Assembly (NCBI RefSeq): GCF_014643595.1
Contig: NZ_BMJT01000007.1
Coordinates: forward strand, 1 to 64,000
Source of the DNA: Lysinibacillus alkalisoli
GTDB lineage: Bacteria > Bacillota > Bacilli > Bacillales_A > Planococcaceae
Length of the DNA stretch: 64,000 bases
Reading direction: 5' to 3'
In this document: positions 34,807 through 44,203 of the stretch, piece by piece
Layout: every line of letters starts with the position of its first letter
Numbering within the stretch: the stretch's first letter is position 1
Program-made: the position numbers and the translations under genes
Notes under the pieces: generated by a model
Database searches by the model: none
Told to the model about the DNA's origin: nothing
Seen by the model: the letters and a program-made list of their open reading frames with translations, nothing else

Positions 34807-37044
34807 TTATTGTAATATGATATTACCTTGTCTTGTAACATGTACCTCAATTGTGCCTTGTTGCGCTGTGTTAAGTATATGATGCCCCTCAAAGCGAGCT
34901 AACACTTCTGGATGAGGGTGCCCGTATCGATTATTGCGCCCAGCACTAAAAATGGTGAGCTTGGGGTTAGTATGTGCAATAAAAGCAGCCGTACTTGATG
35001 TCTTACTGCCATGATGTCCCGCTTTTAAAATGGAGAGATTTTGCAATTGTGCATCTTGTAGTAATGACTCTTCACCTTCTGCTTCTAAGTCTCCTGTAAA
35101 GAGAGCTGTAAACTGCTGAGAATGTAAATATACTACTAGTGAATCATTATTCTTTCCTTCATTCGCTATTGTAGGGGACACGTAATAAAGAGAATAATCG
35201 CCTGTTCTGAGCACATCTCCCCTACGCTTCACATAAAACGGGATTTGTTGTTTTTTAACTTCTGCCACTACATCTGCCATGACGGGCTTAGCTGTGCCAC
35301 CTGTAACGTGCACTTCTTTCACCTTCACTTCTTGCATAATTTCTTCAGCCCCTTCTACATGGTCAGCATCGGGATGTGTAAGGATCAATGTATCGATTTT
35401 TGTAATGCCCTTACCCTTTAATAAGGGGACAACAATTTGTCTACCCACTTCAAAAGGTTGTTTGCGTTCTCGCCACGCCTCATTACCAAACCGAAGTACA
35501 CCTCCACTATCAATTACATATACACCTTGTCGATAAGGTAATTCAATTAAAGTACTATCACCTTGTCCTACATCAATATAGGAAATTTTGAGTCGACTAT
35601 CCCAGTAAGGAGAAAGTTGAATTATCAGAATGGTTATTATAAATGGAAAGTATAAGCGAGGACGTTTTGTCTCTAAGGCAATGAAACTTAACATGATTGT
35701 AATTAACAATAATAAAGACTGCCAAATCGGAAGTTGACCAGGTTGCCATAGTTGAAAAGGTACATCTTTTAGCCATAAAATAATAGTCGTTAGTAAATCT
35801 CTAAAAGGCGCATATAGCCATAACAACCATGTGTGAAGTGAAAAATAACTTGTGAATAATAATAGAAGGTTAATAGGTAACACGACCCATGCAAAAAGAG
35901 GGACAAATAGGATATTTGTGAAAAAGGAAGATAGAGAGACTTCATAAAAATGATGGATTAATAAAGGGCTTACCATCATTTGTGTGACAATAGTAATATA
36001 GATGGCTGGAAAACGAACATGCCTGAGGATTTTTTGCGAATAAAGTATACTGAACGTGGCTAAATAGGAAAGTTGAAAACCAATTTGAAAAATACTGCGA
36101 GGAAATACCATAACAAAACAAATAAACGTAAGGGCTAAAGCATTTTCCACACGTAAGCGTCGCTTCATAAGGGCTGAGAGTATGACTAAACAACTAACCA
36201 TTACAGCACGCCATACAGATGGCGCTCCTCCAGCCAGTATTGCATAACAAGGGAGTATGATCAGTAGTAGGATAGAGGCCCACTCTCGCCTTACACCAAG
36301 ACGAATAAGAACCATATAAAATAAATAACTCAACAGCCCCACATGCAAACCAGAGATTGCAAAAAGATGTGTAATACCTAACACTTGGTAAGCTCGCGTC
36401 ATTGTATCATCCACACCATCACGCATGCCAATAAGTAAGGCCTTTGCCTCTGCTTGCAAACGTTGAGGAAACACCGCTTCGATATGTTGTTGAATCGCAA
36501 ATCGGCGTTGAGCTAACCACACTTGCCATGAAGAATGTTGTTTTACATATTGCCAAGTCGTTACCTCAAAAAAACCACTTGCTTTATTTTGCCATAAATA
36601 ATTTGGCATAGAAAAACTATACTGATGAGCAGCAGGCGGTATCTCTTGAATAGTGCCTGTAACGATAAACTGCTTGCCCGCTAATGATTGTGAGGTAAAT
36701 TGATTTTTTTCGTCCTCACTTTGAAACTGATAACTCACATACCACTTGGCATGGTTTTCATCCCACATAAATCCTTTTAAACGGTCACCATCAATTTTAT
36801 AATGATGGCTAATCGTTAATTGTTGAGGTGGCACTTGTTGCAATGGCGCCTCATAAGTAAAATAGATCGTTAGTATGAGGGAGAGACCAATATAATATAC
36901 TATTGGTCTCCTTTTATAATAAAGCCATACTAATACACCAATTTGAATTACACTTGCGTACATCGTCCACTGCCATAAAGCAGCACTTCCTACAATGATA
37001 GCAATTTCGATTAATAAAAAGTCACCTTGTTGTCGCTTGCCCAA
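34807..37044 (-). CDS. comEC: DNA internalization protein ComEC/Rec2
   Basis: 745 residues. ComEC forms the membrane channel for single-stranded DNA during natural transformation. In order: two N-terminal membrane helices, an OB-like domain (about 80-180), the Competence membrane domain with ALLIGMRDGVDDTM and FAISGLHVGLLSYLF (about 200-480), and a C-terminal metallo-beta-lactamase domain with YIDVGQGDSTLIELP, THPDADHVEG and KAGHHGSKTS (about 490-745). All parts look intact. It overlaps comEB by 23 bp at its start and is the last gene of the comE operon. Confidence 0.95.
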   Translation of the reverse strand: MGKRQQGDFLLIEIAIIVGSAALWQWTMYASVIQIGVLVWLYYKRRPIVYYIGLSLILTIYFTYEAPLQQVPPQQLTISHHYKIDGDRLKGFMWDENHAKWYVSYQFQSEDEKNQFTSQSLAGKQFIVTGTIQEIPPAAHQYSFSMPNYLWQNKASGFFEVTTWQYVKQHSSWQVWLAQRRFAIQQHIEAVFPQRLQAEAKALLIGMRDGVDDTMTRAYQVLGITHLFAISGLHVGLLSYLFYMVLIRLGVRREWASILLLIILPCYAILAGGAPSVWRAVMVSCLVILSALMKRRLRVENALALTFICFVMVFPRSIFQIGFQLSYLATFSILYSQKILRHVRFPAIYITIVTQMMVSPLLIHHFYEVSLSSFFTNILFVPLFAWVVLPINLLLLFTSYFSLHTWLLWLYAPFRDLLTTIILWLKDVPFQLWQPGQLPIWQSLLLLITIMLSFIALETKRPRLYFPFIITILIIQLSPYWDSRLKISYIDVGQGDSTLIELPYRQGVYVIDSGGVLRFGNEAWRERKQPFEVGRQIVVPLLKGKGITKIDTLILTHPDADHVEGAEEIMQEVKVKEVHVTGGTAKPVMADVVAEVKKQQIPFYVKRRGDVLRTGDYSLYYVSPTIANEGKNNDSLVVYLHSQQFTALFTGDLEAEGEESLLQDAQLQNLSILKAGHHGSKTSSTAAFIAHTNPKLTIFSAGRNNRYGHPHPEVLARFEGHHILNTAQQGTIEVHVTRQGNIILQ

Positions 37045-37597
37045 ATAATTTCAACACCTGTTCTTCATGTACTGCAATTTTTTCGGGCGCTACATCTGCA
37101 TCACGTAAGTCTTGTAACATGTTCATGTAGAGTTTTATTTTTTCGTCCATTAAAAAGTCAATTTTACACTCTTCAAAAGGCACATGTACAACCTCTACAC
37201 CTGCCTTATGTAAAAGCTCCATCGCATATGTATTATTTTTATAATCTGTGGCATAATACACACGAGCTACACCTGCTTGAATAATGGATTTTGTACATGG
37301 TAAACAAGGAAAATGTGTCACATATAAATCTGCGCCACTTGTCGATGTACCATACTTTGCACATTGTAATAAGGCATTCATTTCTGCATGGATTGTGCGT
37401 ACACAGTGATTATCCACTACATAACATCCATGGTCAATACAATGCTCATCACCCGCTATTGAGCCATTATAACCTCCTGCAATAATGCGTTTTTCTCGGA
37501 CAATAGTTGCACCAACGGCTAAACGCGTGCATGTACTACGTAATGCTAGGAGATGACTTTGCGCCATAAAAAATTGGTCCCATGTTATTCGCTCCAT
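37022..37597 (-). CDS. comEB: ComE operon protein 2, dCMP deaminase family
   Basis: 191 residues. Zinc-dependent cytidine/deoxycytidylate deaminase: zinc motif HAEMNALLQC near residue 70 and PCLPC near residue 97, with the early GATIVREKRIIAGGYNGS. dCMP deaminases make dUMP for thymidylate synthesis; ComEB is encoded in the competence operon but is not needed for transformation in B. subtilis. It starts 22 bases after comEA and overlaps comEC. Confidence 0.95.
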   Translation of the reverse strand: MERITWDQFFMAQSHLLALRSTCTRLAVGATIVREKRIIAGGYNGSIAGDEHCIDHGCYVVDNHCVRTIHAEMNALLQCAKYGTSTSGADLYVTHFPCLPCTKSIIQAGVARVYYATDYKNNTYAMELLHKAGVEVVHVPFEECKIDFLMDEKIKLYMNMLQDLRDADVAPEKIAVHEEQVLKLFGQATTR

Positions 37598-37619
37598 AAC
37601 ATAACCTCCTTATCTCTCT

Positions 37620-38246
37620 TTATTTTACTGTAATATATTCACTTAACTTGTCAAATGTTTTTTCGCCAATACCACTCACATTTTTAATATCTTCAATCGT
37701 TTGATAAGCACCTTGTTGTTCACGATAACTAATAATAGCCTTTGCCTTAGCTGGACCAACACCAGGAATCGTGGTTAGTGCGGCTTCATCTGCTGTATTA
37801 ATATTTACCTGTGGTGTTGTGGCTTCTTGAGTAGAAGGGAAAGATGGCATGGATAGATCCATTGCTTCTTCACCAATTTGCGGCACATAGATTATCATTT
37901 CATCTTGTAGTCGCTTTGCAGCATTAATTTGTTTTGTATCTGCCGCCTCTGTATAGCCACCTGCTTGTGCAATCGCATCAATGACACGCTGCTCGGTTGT
38001 AAAGGGGTAGACACCTGGCTGAGCTACTGCTCCTTTCACATCTACAATTACTGTCTCAGGTTGTGGGGGGTCTTGTTCTAATTCGGCTGTTTGTTGTGTT
38101 GTTTCAACGGGATTGTCGAGTAAGAATGGATCGTTCGTAGGTGGTGGATCGCTGCTTTCTGTAGTGGAAAAATAATAAATAATAATAGCGAGCAGTAAAG
38201 CTCCTAATGCCATTACATATCTGCCATATTTATGCCATATCTGCAT
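37620..38246 (-). CDS. comEA: Competence DNA-binding receptor ComEA
   Basis: 208 residues. ComEA is a membrane-anchored receptor that binds double-stranded DNA outside the cell. One N-terminal membrane helix (MALGALLLAIIIYYF), a Pro/Gln/Thr linker, an SLBB domain (VDVKGAVAQPGVYPFTTEQR, about residues 68-125), and a C-terminal pair of helix-hairpin-helix motifs (VNINTADEAALTTIPGVGPA and IEDIKNVSGIGEKTFDKL). Start uncertain: the frame also offers TTG at 38270 and a GTG between; none has a well-placed ribosome-binding site. I chose ATG 38246, which leaves a normal anchor. Confidence 0.92.
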   Translation of the reverse strand: MQIWHKYGRYVMALGALLLAIIIYYFSTTESSDPPPTNDPFLLDNPVETTQQTAELEQDPPQPETVIVDVKGAVAQPGVYPFTTEQRVIDAIAQAGGYTEAADTKQINAAKRLQDEMIIYVPQIGEEAMDLSMPSFPSTQEATTPQVNINTADEAALTTIPGVGPAKAKAIISYREQQGAYQTIEDIKNVSGIGEKTFDKLSEYITVK

Positions 38247-38340
38247 GAAAATAAGAAACACCCTTTCCAAGTAGAAGGCATGCTATGGAGATAAACTCAC
38301 TATAACGTATTCGCCTCTATTTGAAAAGAGTGTACTATGG

Positions 38341-39060
38341 TTATTTTACAGCACGTATAAAAATACGTTCTGTCTTTTCATCAGGTAAATCAAAGGTAAA
38401 ATCAGCTGTGACATCAACTGTAGTGAACCCCACTTCATGCAACCATTCTACATACTGTTCTGGTTCATAAGTACGTTGATAATGGGTTTCGTCAAAACGC
38501 TTGTATACGTGGTCTTGCGCCACAAAAAACGTCATATCATGAATGATACTATGTGGTGCATCCCCTTCTTCCGTATGCCAGAGATATGTGATATCACCAT
38601 CATCATACGTAAAAGGTGACGCTAAAAACAACTGCATCTTGGTTAAACTATGCACATCGAAAAAGAGTTGCCCGCCCACTTTTAAGCTCTCATAGACACG
38701 TAGAAAAGTCGATTTAACTTCTTCTACGGTTTGTAAATAATTTAATGAGTCTAAAATAATCGTAACAACATCTACATCATGGAATCCTTCTAGCTCAGCC
38801 ATAGATTGACAAACAAGTGGTATATTAGGGACACGTTCTCTAGCTAACATGAGCATATCCTCGGATAAATCAACGCCTGCTACGTCATAGCTTGCTTGTT
38901 GAAAGTGTTGTAACATAATGCCTGTACCACACCCCACATCTACTAGTTTAGGATGTGTAGCAACAGGTGCAAATTGCATCACCCAATTCGCGTATAAATC
39001 ATACGGTATATCCGCTTGCAATTTGTCATATACATATGCAAATTGCTCATAACTCGCCAT
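38341..39060 (-). CDS. yqeM: Class I SAM-dependent methyltransferase YqeM
   Basis: 239 residues. Class I methyltransferase with motif I LVDVGCGTGIMLQHF (about residue 38), GVDLSEDMLMLARERV, and the strand VDVVTIILDSLNYL. It shares the last base of rsfS (ATG and stop codon overlap at 39060), and the pair is joined in many Bacillales. The target is unknown. It is followed by about 70 bases before comEA. Confidence 0.9.
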   Translation of the reverse strand: MASYEQFAYVYDKLQADIPYDLYANWVMQFAPVATHPKLVDVGCGTGIMLQHFQQASYDVAGVDLSEDMLMLARERVPNIPLVCQSMAELEGFHDVDVVTIILDSLNYLQTVEEVKSTFLRVYESLKVGGQLFFDVHSLTKMQLFLASPFTYDDGDITYLWHTEEGDAPHSIIHDMTFFVAQDHVYKRFDETHYQRTYEPEQYVEWLHEVGFTTVDVTADFTFDLPDEKTERIFIRAVK

Positions 39061-39398
39061 TATGCTTCATGCACCTCAAGTTGTGGTGCATCTCCCCATA
39101 GACGCTCTAAATTATAATAACCGCGCTCATCTTTATGGAATACGTGTACAACAACGTCTCCTAAGTCGACTAATACCCAACGTGCACCATCAAAACCTTC
39201 CACACGACGAATTTCATAGCCTGCTTCGGCTGCTTGGTCTTGTATTTCACGTGCAATAGCTTGTACTTGGCGATCTGAGTTACCATGGCAAATAATAAAG
39301 TGGTCAGCTAATAAAGAAATCCCTTCCATATTTAATACCACAATATCTTCACCATGTTTATCATCTACTGCTTTATAAGCGATTTGTAATAATGTCAT
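39060..39398 (-). CDS. rsfS: Ribosomal silencing factor RsfS
   Basis: 112 residues. RsfS (YqeL, DUF143) binds ribosomal protein L14 and keeps 50S from joining 30S when nutrients are low. The usual signatures are DIVVLNMEGISLLADHFIIC, GNSDRQVQAIA and the C-terminal WVLVDLGDVVVHVFHKDERGYYNLERLWGD (given in parts). Two bases separate it from yqeK. Confidence 0.95.
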   Translation of the reverse strand: MTLLQIAYKAVDDKHGEDIVVLNMEGISLLADHFIICHGNSDRQVQAIAREIQDQAAEAGYEIRRVEGFDGARWVLVDLGDVVVHVFHKDERGYYNLERLWGDAPQLEVHEA

Positions 39399-39400
39399 TA

Positions 39401-39967
39401 TTATGCATTCTCTCCATTCATTAAGTCGTTATAACATGCTAGTGATAACGGAAATATCGGTTGTTTTGTATCAATTAAAAATTGCAAAGAGTGACGAATA
39501 CAAGCACTCATTGCCTTATTTAAATCTTTTTCGGCTTTTTTACGCAGGCGTTCTACACCTTCGAATTTACGTGATGGTTCAATCATATCTGCAATAAATA
39601 TAATTTTTTCTAATGGGCTCATTCCTGCTCTACCTGTCGTGTGATAGTGAATCGCATGTAAAATATCTTTGTCTTTAATCCCAAATTCTTTTTCAGCATA
39701 CAAAGCACCGATTGGCCCATGCAATAATTCACTTCCCCAACCTAATACACGGTAATCTAATTGATATTCACGAATTAGCTTTTCCATCTTAGCTTCATCT
39801 TCATATTTTGCAATATCATGCAGAATAGCTGCTGTCTCTGCTCTTTTTACATCTTCACCAAAACGTTCAGCTAATATTACTGCTGTTTTCATAACACCTA
39901 GTGTATGTTGATAACGCTTTTCTGGCATACGTGTTTTAATCGCGCTTAGTAATTGACTCTGCTCCAT
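39401..39967 (-). CDS. yqeK: HD-domain protein YqeK (bis(5'-nucleosyl)-tetraphosphatase, symmetrical)
   Basis: 188 residues. HD-superfamily hydrolase with metal residues in HTLGV (His), AAILHDIAKYED (HD pair) and ELLHGPIGA plus ILHAIHYHTTGR. YqeK proteins hydrolyse diadenosine tetraphosphate symmetrically and belong with nadD in the NAD branch of this operon. I start at ATG 39967 (MEQSQLL), six bases after GGAAGG; the frame runs 12 codons further up within nadD. It overlaps the end of nadD by 32 bp. Confidence 0.92.
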   Translation of the reverse strand: MEQSQLLSAIKTRMPEKRYQHTLGVMKTAVILAERFGEDVKRAETAAILHDIAKYEDEAKMEKLIREYQLDYRVLGWGSELLHGPIGALYAEKEFGIKDKDILHAIHYHTTGRAGMSPLEKIIFIADMIEPSRKFEGVERLRKKAEKDLNKAMSACIRHSLQFLIDTKQPIFPLSLACYNDLMNGENA

Positions 39968-40523
39968 ATAAACCTTCCTTTCGAACATAGGTTGCAATCT
40001 CATCAGGCACTAAAAATTGTACGGTCTTTTGTTGTGCAAATCGTTGGCGTAACAGAGTAGATGAAATATCAAACGCTGGTGCATCCAACATTATGACATC
40101 ATAAGTGGTATGAGCTTCTACTTTGGGGCGTGATATGCCTACAAATGTTACAAGATTGAGTAAATCATCGATGCGATGCCACGTGTGCAGTGAAGCTATC
40201 ATATCGCCACCTATAATAAAATAAAATTGAGTTTGTGGTTCGCGTTGAACTAATTGCTCCATTGTCTCAACGGTATACGAAATACCACCTCGTTCTATTT
40301 CAAAACGTTCAATCGTAAATAATTCATACGGTGCTAATGCCAAGTCTAACATTATTAGTCTCGCTTCATCTGAGATGGTAGTGGCTTGTTTATGTGGAGG
40401 AACACTGTTAGGCATAAATCGAACCTCATCTAATTGCAATGCATGTAAAGCCTCGTTTGCCATCATGAGATGTCCAAAGTGTAGAGGATTAAATGTACCG
40501 CCTAAAATACCGATTTTTTTCAT
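39936..40523 (-). CDS. nadD: Nicotinate-nucleotide adenylyltransferase
   Basis: 195 residues. NadD makes deamido-NAD from nicotinate mononucleotide and ATP. The nucleotidyltransferase signature GGTFNPLHFGHLMMANEAL begins at residue 8, with the KMSKS-like motif ISSTLLRQRF near residue 158, and MPNSVPPHKQ in between. It is one base after yhbY and overlaps yqeK. Confidence 0.96.
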   Translation of the reverse strand: MKKIGILGGTFNPLHFGHLMMANEALHALQLDEVRFMPNSVPPHKQATTISDEARLIMLDLALAPYELFTIERFEIERGGISYTVETMEQLVQREPQTQFYFIIGGDMIASLHTWHRIDDLLNLVTFVGISRPKVEAHTTYDVIMLDAPAFDISSTLLRQRFAQQKTVQFLVPDEIATYVRKEGLYGAESITKRD

Positions 40524-40826
40524 TTATTTGCTTGACTTAGGCAAAATGATTTTTTTATTTTTGCGAGACTCTTTATACAATACAACAGTTAAACCAATCA
40601 ATTGGACTAACTCTGCATATGTGCCTTCTGCTAAAGCTTCTGCCACTTCATTTTTTTCAAACTCACAATTATCTAAAATGCGGACTTTTATTAGTTCGCG
40701 AGCTTCAAGCGCTTCTTCAATTTGAGTAAGCATAGCCTCATTCACGCCACCTTTACCTACTTGGAAAATAGGTGTTAAATGATGGGCTTCTGCTCGTAAA
40801 TAACGTTTTTGTTTTCCTGTTAACAT
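40524..40826 (-). CDS. yhbY: Ribosome assembly RNA-binding protein YhbY (YqeI)
   Basis: 100 residues, single CRM domain. It begins MLTGKQKRYLRAEAHHLTPI and carries the RNA-binding turn QVGKGGV (G-K-G-G) followed by ARELIKVRILDNCE. CRM-domain proteins of this class associate with pre-50S particles. Operon member between aroE and nadD. Confidence 0.95.
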   Translation of the reverse strand: MLTGKQKRYLRAEAHHLTPIFQVGKGGVNEAMLTQIEEALEARELIKVRILDNCEFEKNEVAEALAEGTYAELVQLIGLTVVLYKESRKNKKIILPKSSK

Positions 40827-40843
40827 AAAATATTAATATCCTC

Positions 40844-41659
40844 CTAATTACCACTTATGGTGGCAATCATTAAATTTGTATCAGGTTGTTGCTGCAACCA
40901 ATGTTCAAAAGCAATAGCCCCCTGATGGACAAACATGCCTACACCAGTAACGATTGTTGCTTCTTTGTGCTTTGCCTCTGCTAAGAACGGCGTAATAAGT
41001 GGATTATACACAATATCAGCTACTACTGTACCTCTTTGTAAATGAGTTAATGCAAAGGGAAGTGCAAAGTTCTGATTGAGACCTGCTGATGTTACTTGAA
41101 TAACAATGTTATAATTGGCTAAGTCAAGCTCAGCTTGTTGCAATGAAATTGCTGTGCCCATATTGAGTTCTTGAACGAGCGCCTCTGCACGTGCCACTGT
41201 ACGATTACAAATCGTAATATGATCGTAACCTGCTTGTTGCATAGCAAAAGCAATGCCTCTAGCTGCGCCACCAGCACCGATTAATAAGACAGCATCTTTA
41301 CGGTGAGTAGTACCGATTTGCGCTTCTAATGAACGCACAAAACCTACGCCGTCTGTATTATACCCTTTGAAGCGACCGTCGGCTAGACGCACTACTGTAT
41401 TTACAGCTCCCATTCTTTGCGCCATAGGGTCAAGCTCATCAAGTAAAGGTAAAATGGCTTCTTTATGTGGGATTGTCACATTAAAGCCGCTTGCACCTAG
41501 CAGTCGCAAGCTCTCAACGGCTCTTGATAAGTCTTGTGCTTGTACGTGAATGGGAATATACGTCGCATTTATATTTAATTCAGCAAACCAAGTGTTGTGC
41601 ATCTGAGGTGATTTTGAATGAGCAATGGGGTCGCCTATAACTGCAAACCACTTTTTCAT
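40844..41659 (-). CDS. aroE: Shikimate dehydrogenase (NADP+)
   Basis: 271 residues. AroE reduces 3-dehydroshikimate to shikimate in aromatic amino acid synthesis. Substrate motifs: GDPIAHSKSPQMHN at residue 8 onward and GFNVTIPHKEAIL (catalytic Lys) near 60; NADP-binding loop LIGAGGAARGIAFAM near 126 with NRT after it. It follows yqeH by 11 bases. Confidence 0.97.
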   Translation of the reverse strand: MKKWFAVIGDPIAHSKSPQMHNTWFAELNINATYIPIHVQAQDLSRAVESLRLLGASGFNVTIPHKEAILPLLDELDPMAQRMGAVNTVVRLADGRFKGYNTDGVGFVRSLEAQIGTTHRKDAVLLIGAGGAARGIAFAMQQAGYDHITICNRTVARAEALVQELNMGTAISLQQAELDLANYNIVIQVTSAGLNQNFALPFALTHLQRGTVVADIVYNPLITPFLAEAKHKEATIVTGVGMFVHQGAIAFEHWLQQQPDTNLMIATISGN

Positions 41660-41670
41660 ACCTTCACTCC

Positions 41671-42774
41671 TTAAATCAATGATGGGCGAATAAATACTTC
41701 GACACCTTTAGGCGCATACGCTGCAATAATGACATTAGCATCTTGCGCTGTAATCCACCCTAATCCCGAAATTACGATGTCTGTCTTTGGCTCTTTAATC
41801 GTAAATTCATGTCGCACTAAATCGGGTAATTGGTCAATATACTTTTCAGATGGTGGCGTTAACAGTTTACCTTTATGATTGGCATACAATTCATCTGCCT
41901 TCTCTAGTTTAGTGCGATGTATTGGCAAGTCATTTGTTACATAAACCGTGAAAGCGGAACGCTCCCCTTGAATAAAATCAAAACGTGCTAAAGCCCCCAT
42001 ATACAAGGTCTGCCCTGGATTTTGCTGAAACACCTTAGGTTTGATTTCTTTTTTAGGCATAATATATTTTAATTCACTAGCATCTAAATAATGTGCCATT
42101 TGATGATGATTAATAATACCCGGTGTATCAAACATTGCGCTGCCATCATCTAATGGAATATCAATCATATCTAATGTTGTGCCTGGGAAATGTGAAGTAG
42201 TAATTACTTCACCCTCTCCTGTTGCTTGTTTAATAATACGATTAATGAATGTTGATTTCCCTACATTAGTACACCCTACAACATAGACATTTTGTTTTTT
42301 ACGATAACGTTCAATCGCAGTCATCGCCTCATCCATGCCTCTGCCACTATGTGCGCTAACTAACAATACATCAACAGGCTTCAAACCTAATGCTGCAGCT
42401 TCTCGTTTGAGCCAATGAATCACTTTGCCTGGTTTAATAGATTTAGGCAATAAATCAACTTTGTTAGCAATTAACAATACAGGATTATTCCCTACAAAAC
42501 GATGCAAACCTGGTAGCCAGCTCCCATTAAAATCAAAAATATCAACGATTTTAACGATTAAGCCATCTTGTGTACCTAAACCGTTTAAGATGCGTAAAAA
42601 ATCATCATCCGTTAGCGATACGGGCTGAATTTCATTATAATTTTTTAAGCGGAAGCAGCGTTGACAAATCACTGTTTCTTTCGTTAAGGAAGATGGTGGT
42701 GCATAACCTACCTCTCCTTTATTTGCTGTTTGAATAACGGCTCCGCAGCCAATACAAGTTGGCATTTCACTCAT
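41671..42774 (-). CDS. yqeH: Ribosome biogenesis GTPase YqeH
   Basis: 367 residues. YqeH is a circularly permuted GTPase needed for 30S assembly. It begins with a zinc finger (CIGCGA and CQRC, residues 6-36), then has motifs in the permuted order: NKVDLLP (G4), VSAHSGRGMD (G5 region), VGCTNVGKSTFIN (G1), SHFPGTTLDMI (G2) and DTPG (G3). I start at ATG 42774, after GGGAGG; the ORF includes five more codons. Its ATG overlaps the yqeG stop codon as ATGA. Confidence 0.96.
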   Translation of the reverse strand: MSEMPTCIGCGAVIQTANKGEVGYAPPSSLTKETVICQRCFRLKNYNEIQPVSLTDDDFLRILNGLGTQDGLIVKIVDIFDFNGSWLPGLHRFVGNNPVLLIANKVDLLPKSIKPGKVIHWLKREAAALGLKPVDVLLVSAHSGRGMDEAMTAIERYRKKQNVYVVGCTNVGKSTFINRIIKQATGEGEVITTSHFPGTTLDMIDIPLDDGSAMFDTPGIINHHQMAHYLDASELKYIMPKKEIKPKVFQQNPGQTLYMGALARFDFIQGERSAFTVYVTNDLPIHRTKLEKADELYANHKGKLLTPPSEKYIDQLPDLVRHEFTIKEPKTDIVISGLGWITAQDANVIIAAYAPKGVEVFIRPSLI

Positions 42775-43292
42775 AAATGATCCTCCCATGTTGTCTTTCC
42801 TTTTCTTTTTAAATCACTAAAAATACGACGCTCCACAAAGCGATTAAATTTCGTCACTAAACCGTCAGATTGTGCAACAGGACGCACTAAAATGGTATAC
42901 ATTTTCATGCGATTGCCTCCCATGACATCCGTTAATAATTGGTCACCTACCATTGCTGTTTCTTGTGGGCGCAAACCTAATTGAATCATAGCCGCATAAA
43001 AACCTCGACCGAGCGGTTTTTTTGCACGATGCACATAAGGTATGCCTAATGGCTTAGCGAAATGTTTCACTCGCTTTTCATTATTATTAGAGGCAATAAT
43101 AATCCGTATACCCGCATCTTTCATCATCAAAAACCATGCTGCTAACTCTTCTGTAGCATCGGCTCTGTCCCATTCAATTAACGTATTATCTAAGTCTGTC
43201 ACAACACCTTTTAAACCTTTTTCACGCAAAAATTCTGGTGTGATTTGAAAAATGTCTGTCACAAATTGTTTTGGTAATAAAAAATTATACAA
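42771..43292 (-). CDS. yqeG: YqeG family HAD-IIIA phosphatase
   Basis: 173 residues. HAD hydrolase with the nucleophile motif VVTDLDNTLIEWD near residue 32, IIIASNNNE (motif II) and AMVGDQLLTDVMGGNRM (motif III). Members of this group are phosphatases of unproven substrate in Bacillales, always next to yqeH. Length is normal. It overlaps yqeH by 4 bp. Confidence 0.93.
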   Translation of the reverse strand: MYNFLLPKQFVTDIFQITPEFLREKGLKGVVTDLDNTLIEWDRADATEELAAWFLMMKDAGIRIIIASNNNEKRVKHFAKPLGIPYVHRAKKPLGRGFYAAMIQLGLRPQETAMVGDQLLTDVMGGNRMKMYTILVRPVAQSDGLVTKFNRFVERRIFSDLKRKGKTTWEDHL

Positions 43293-43328
43293 CGATTTCC
43301 CCTCACTCTATCGTATTGTCGCCACTCA

Positions 43329-44108
43329 TTATAACATAGTCGCAAAGGCTTCACCCATCTTAATCTTTGCAGACGGGACAACATTTTCTGTGAACTGTAT
43401 TTCTGCTTTTTTGAATAACATAATAACAGTTGAACCAAAAGAAAAATATCCCACTTCTTCTCCTTTATGCCATGTATCTGTTGTATTTGTTAACACTATT
43501 GAATTAACAAATGTAGCACCAACTTTAATAAATTCACATGTTATGTTATCATTTTTAAGTTGTGTAATCATTCGATAATTGTGAGACAAAGGCTTTTTAC
43601 CATAGGTAAGACCTACTTGATTGACAGGATATGAACCATTACCTAACACATATTGTCTCATTACTTTTGCATCCACCGGGCTGTGCATCCTATGGTAATC
43701 AGCTGGACTTAAATAAAATACAATGTACTGCCCGTCTTGGTAGTCATCTGCACGCTTTTGCTGCCCTAATAAATCGACTAATTGATAAGGCTTGCCCTTT
43801 ACAATAAACGTTTGGTTAGGTGTAATATCACCAAAAGCTTCTATTTTAGCATCGACTGGACTCACTAATACATTATGTGTATTAGCAATAGGGCGCGCTT
43901 CTCGTTTTAACTCTCGAATAAAAAAATCATGTAAACTTGAAAATTGTTGGCGATTTTTTGAAACTTCTTGTAAGTTAATATCGTAAACTTTAGTATAACC
44001 ATTTATTAAATATTGGCTGACCTTACTTTGCGCAAATGCCCGTAATACTTGTGATGTTGATTTACCGTTTGTTAGTTCAATGAGTTTTTGATAAATTTGT
44101 TCTTTCAT
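43329..44108 (-). CDS. psd: Phosphatidylserine decarboxylase proenzyme
   Basis: 259 residues. Psd converts phosphatidylserine to phosphatidylethanolamine at the membrane. The proenzyme cleaves itself at Gly-Ser in YFSFGSTVIMLF (near residue 225) to form the pyruvoyl group. Other family motifs are SPVDAKIEAFG, YLSPADYHRMHSPVD and VGATFVNSI. It is transcribed divergently from pssA, the enzyme before it in the pathway, so the two steps share a 95-bp promoter region. Confidence 0.96.
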   Translation of the reverse strand: MKEQIYQKLIELTNGKSTSQVLRAFAQSKVSQYLINGYTKVYDINLQEVSKNRQQFSSLHDFFIRELKREARPIANTHNVLVSPVDAKIEAFGDITPNQTFIVKGKPYQLVDLLGQQKRADDYQDGQYIVFYLSPADYHRMHSPVDAKVMRQYVLGNGSYPVNQVGLTYGKKPLSHNYRMITQLKNDNITCEFIKVGATFVNSIVLTNTTDTWHKGEEVGYFSFGSTVIMLFKKAEIQFTENVVPSAKIKMGEAFATML

Positions 44109-44203
44109 GTTTTTAACTCCCTTTTCTTATGATTACTACTATCTTAAATACTCATTTAGCAGTATAATGAAAAAATATCCTACGTGTAAAGGAGGGATAC
44201 CCG

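Noticed and set aside
37620-38270. Longer comEA starting at TTG 38270
   Set aside because: There is no ribosome-binding site before the TTG; the ATG at 38246 gives a normal anchor, although its own site is also weak, so this remains open.
43329-44108. FGST instead of LGST at the Psd self-cleavage site as an anomaly
   Set aside because: YFSFGST is, as far as I know, the usual form in Bacillus-type enzymes, so it is not unusual.
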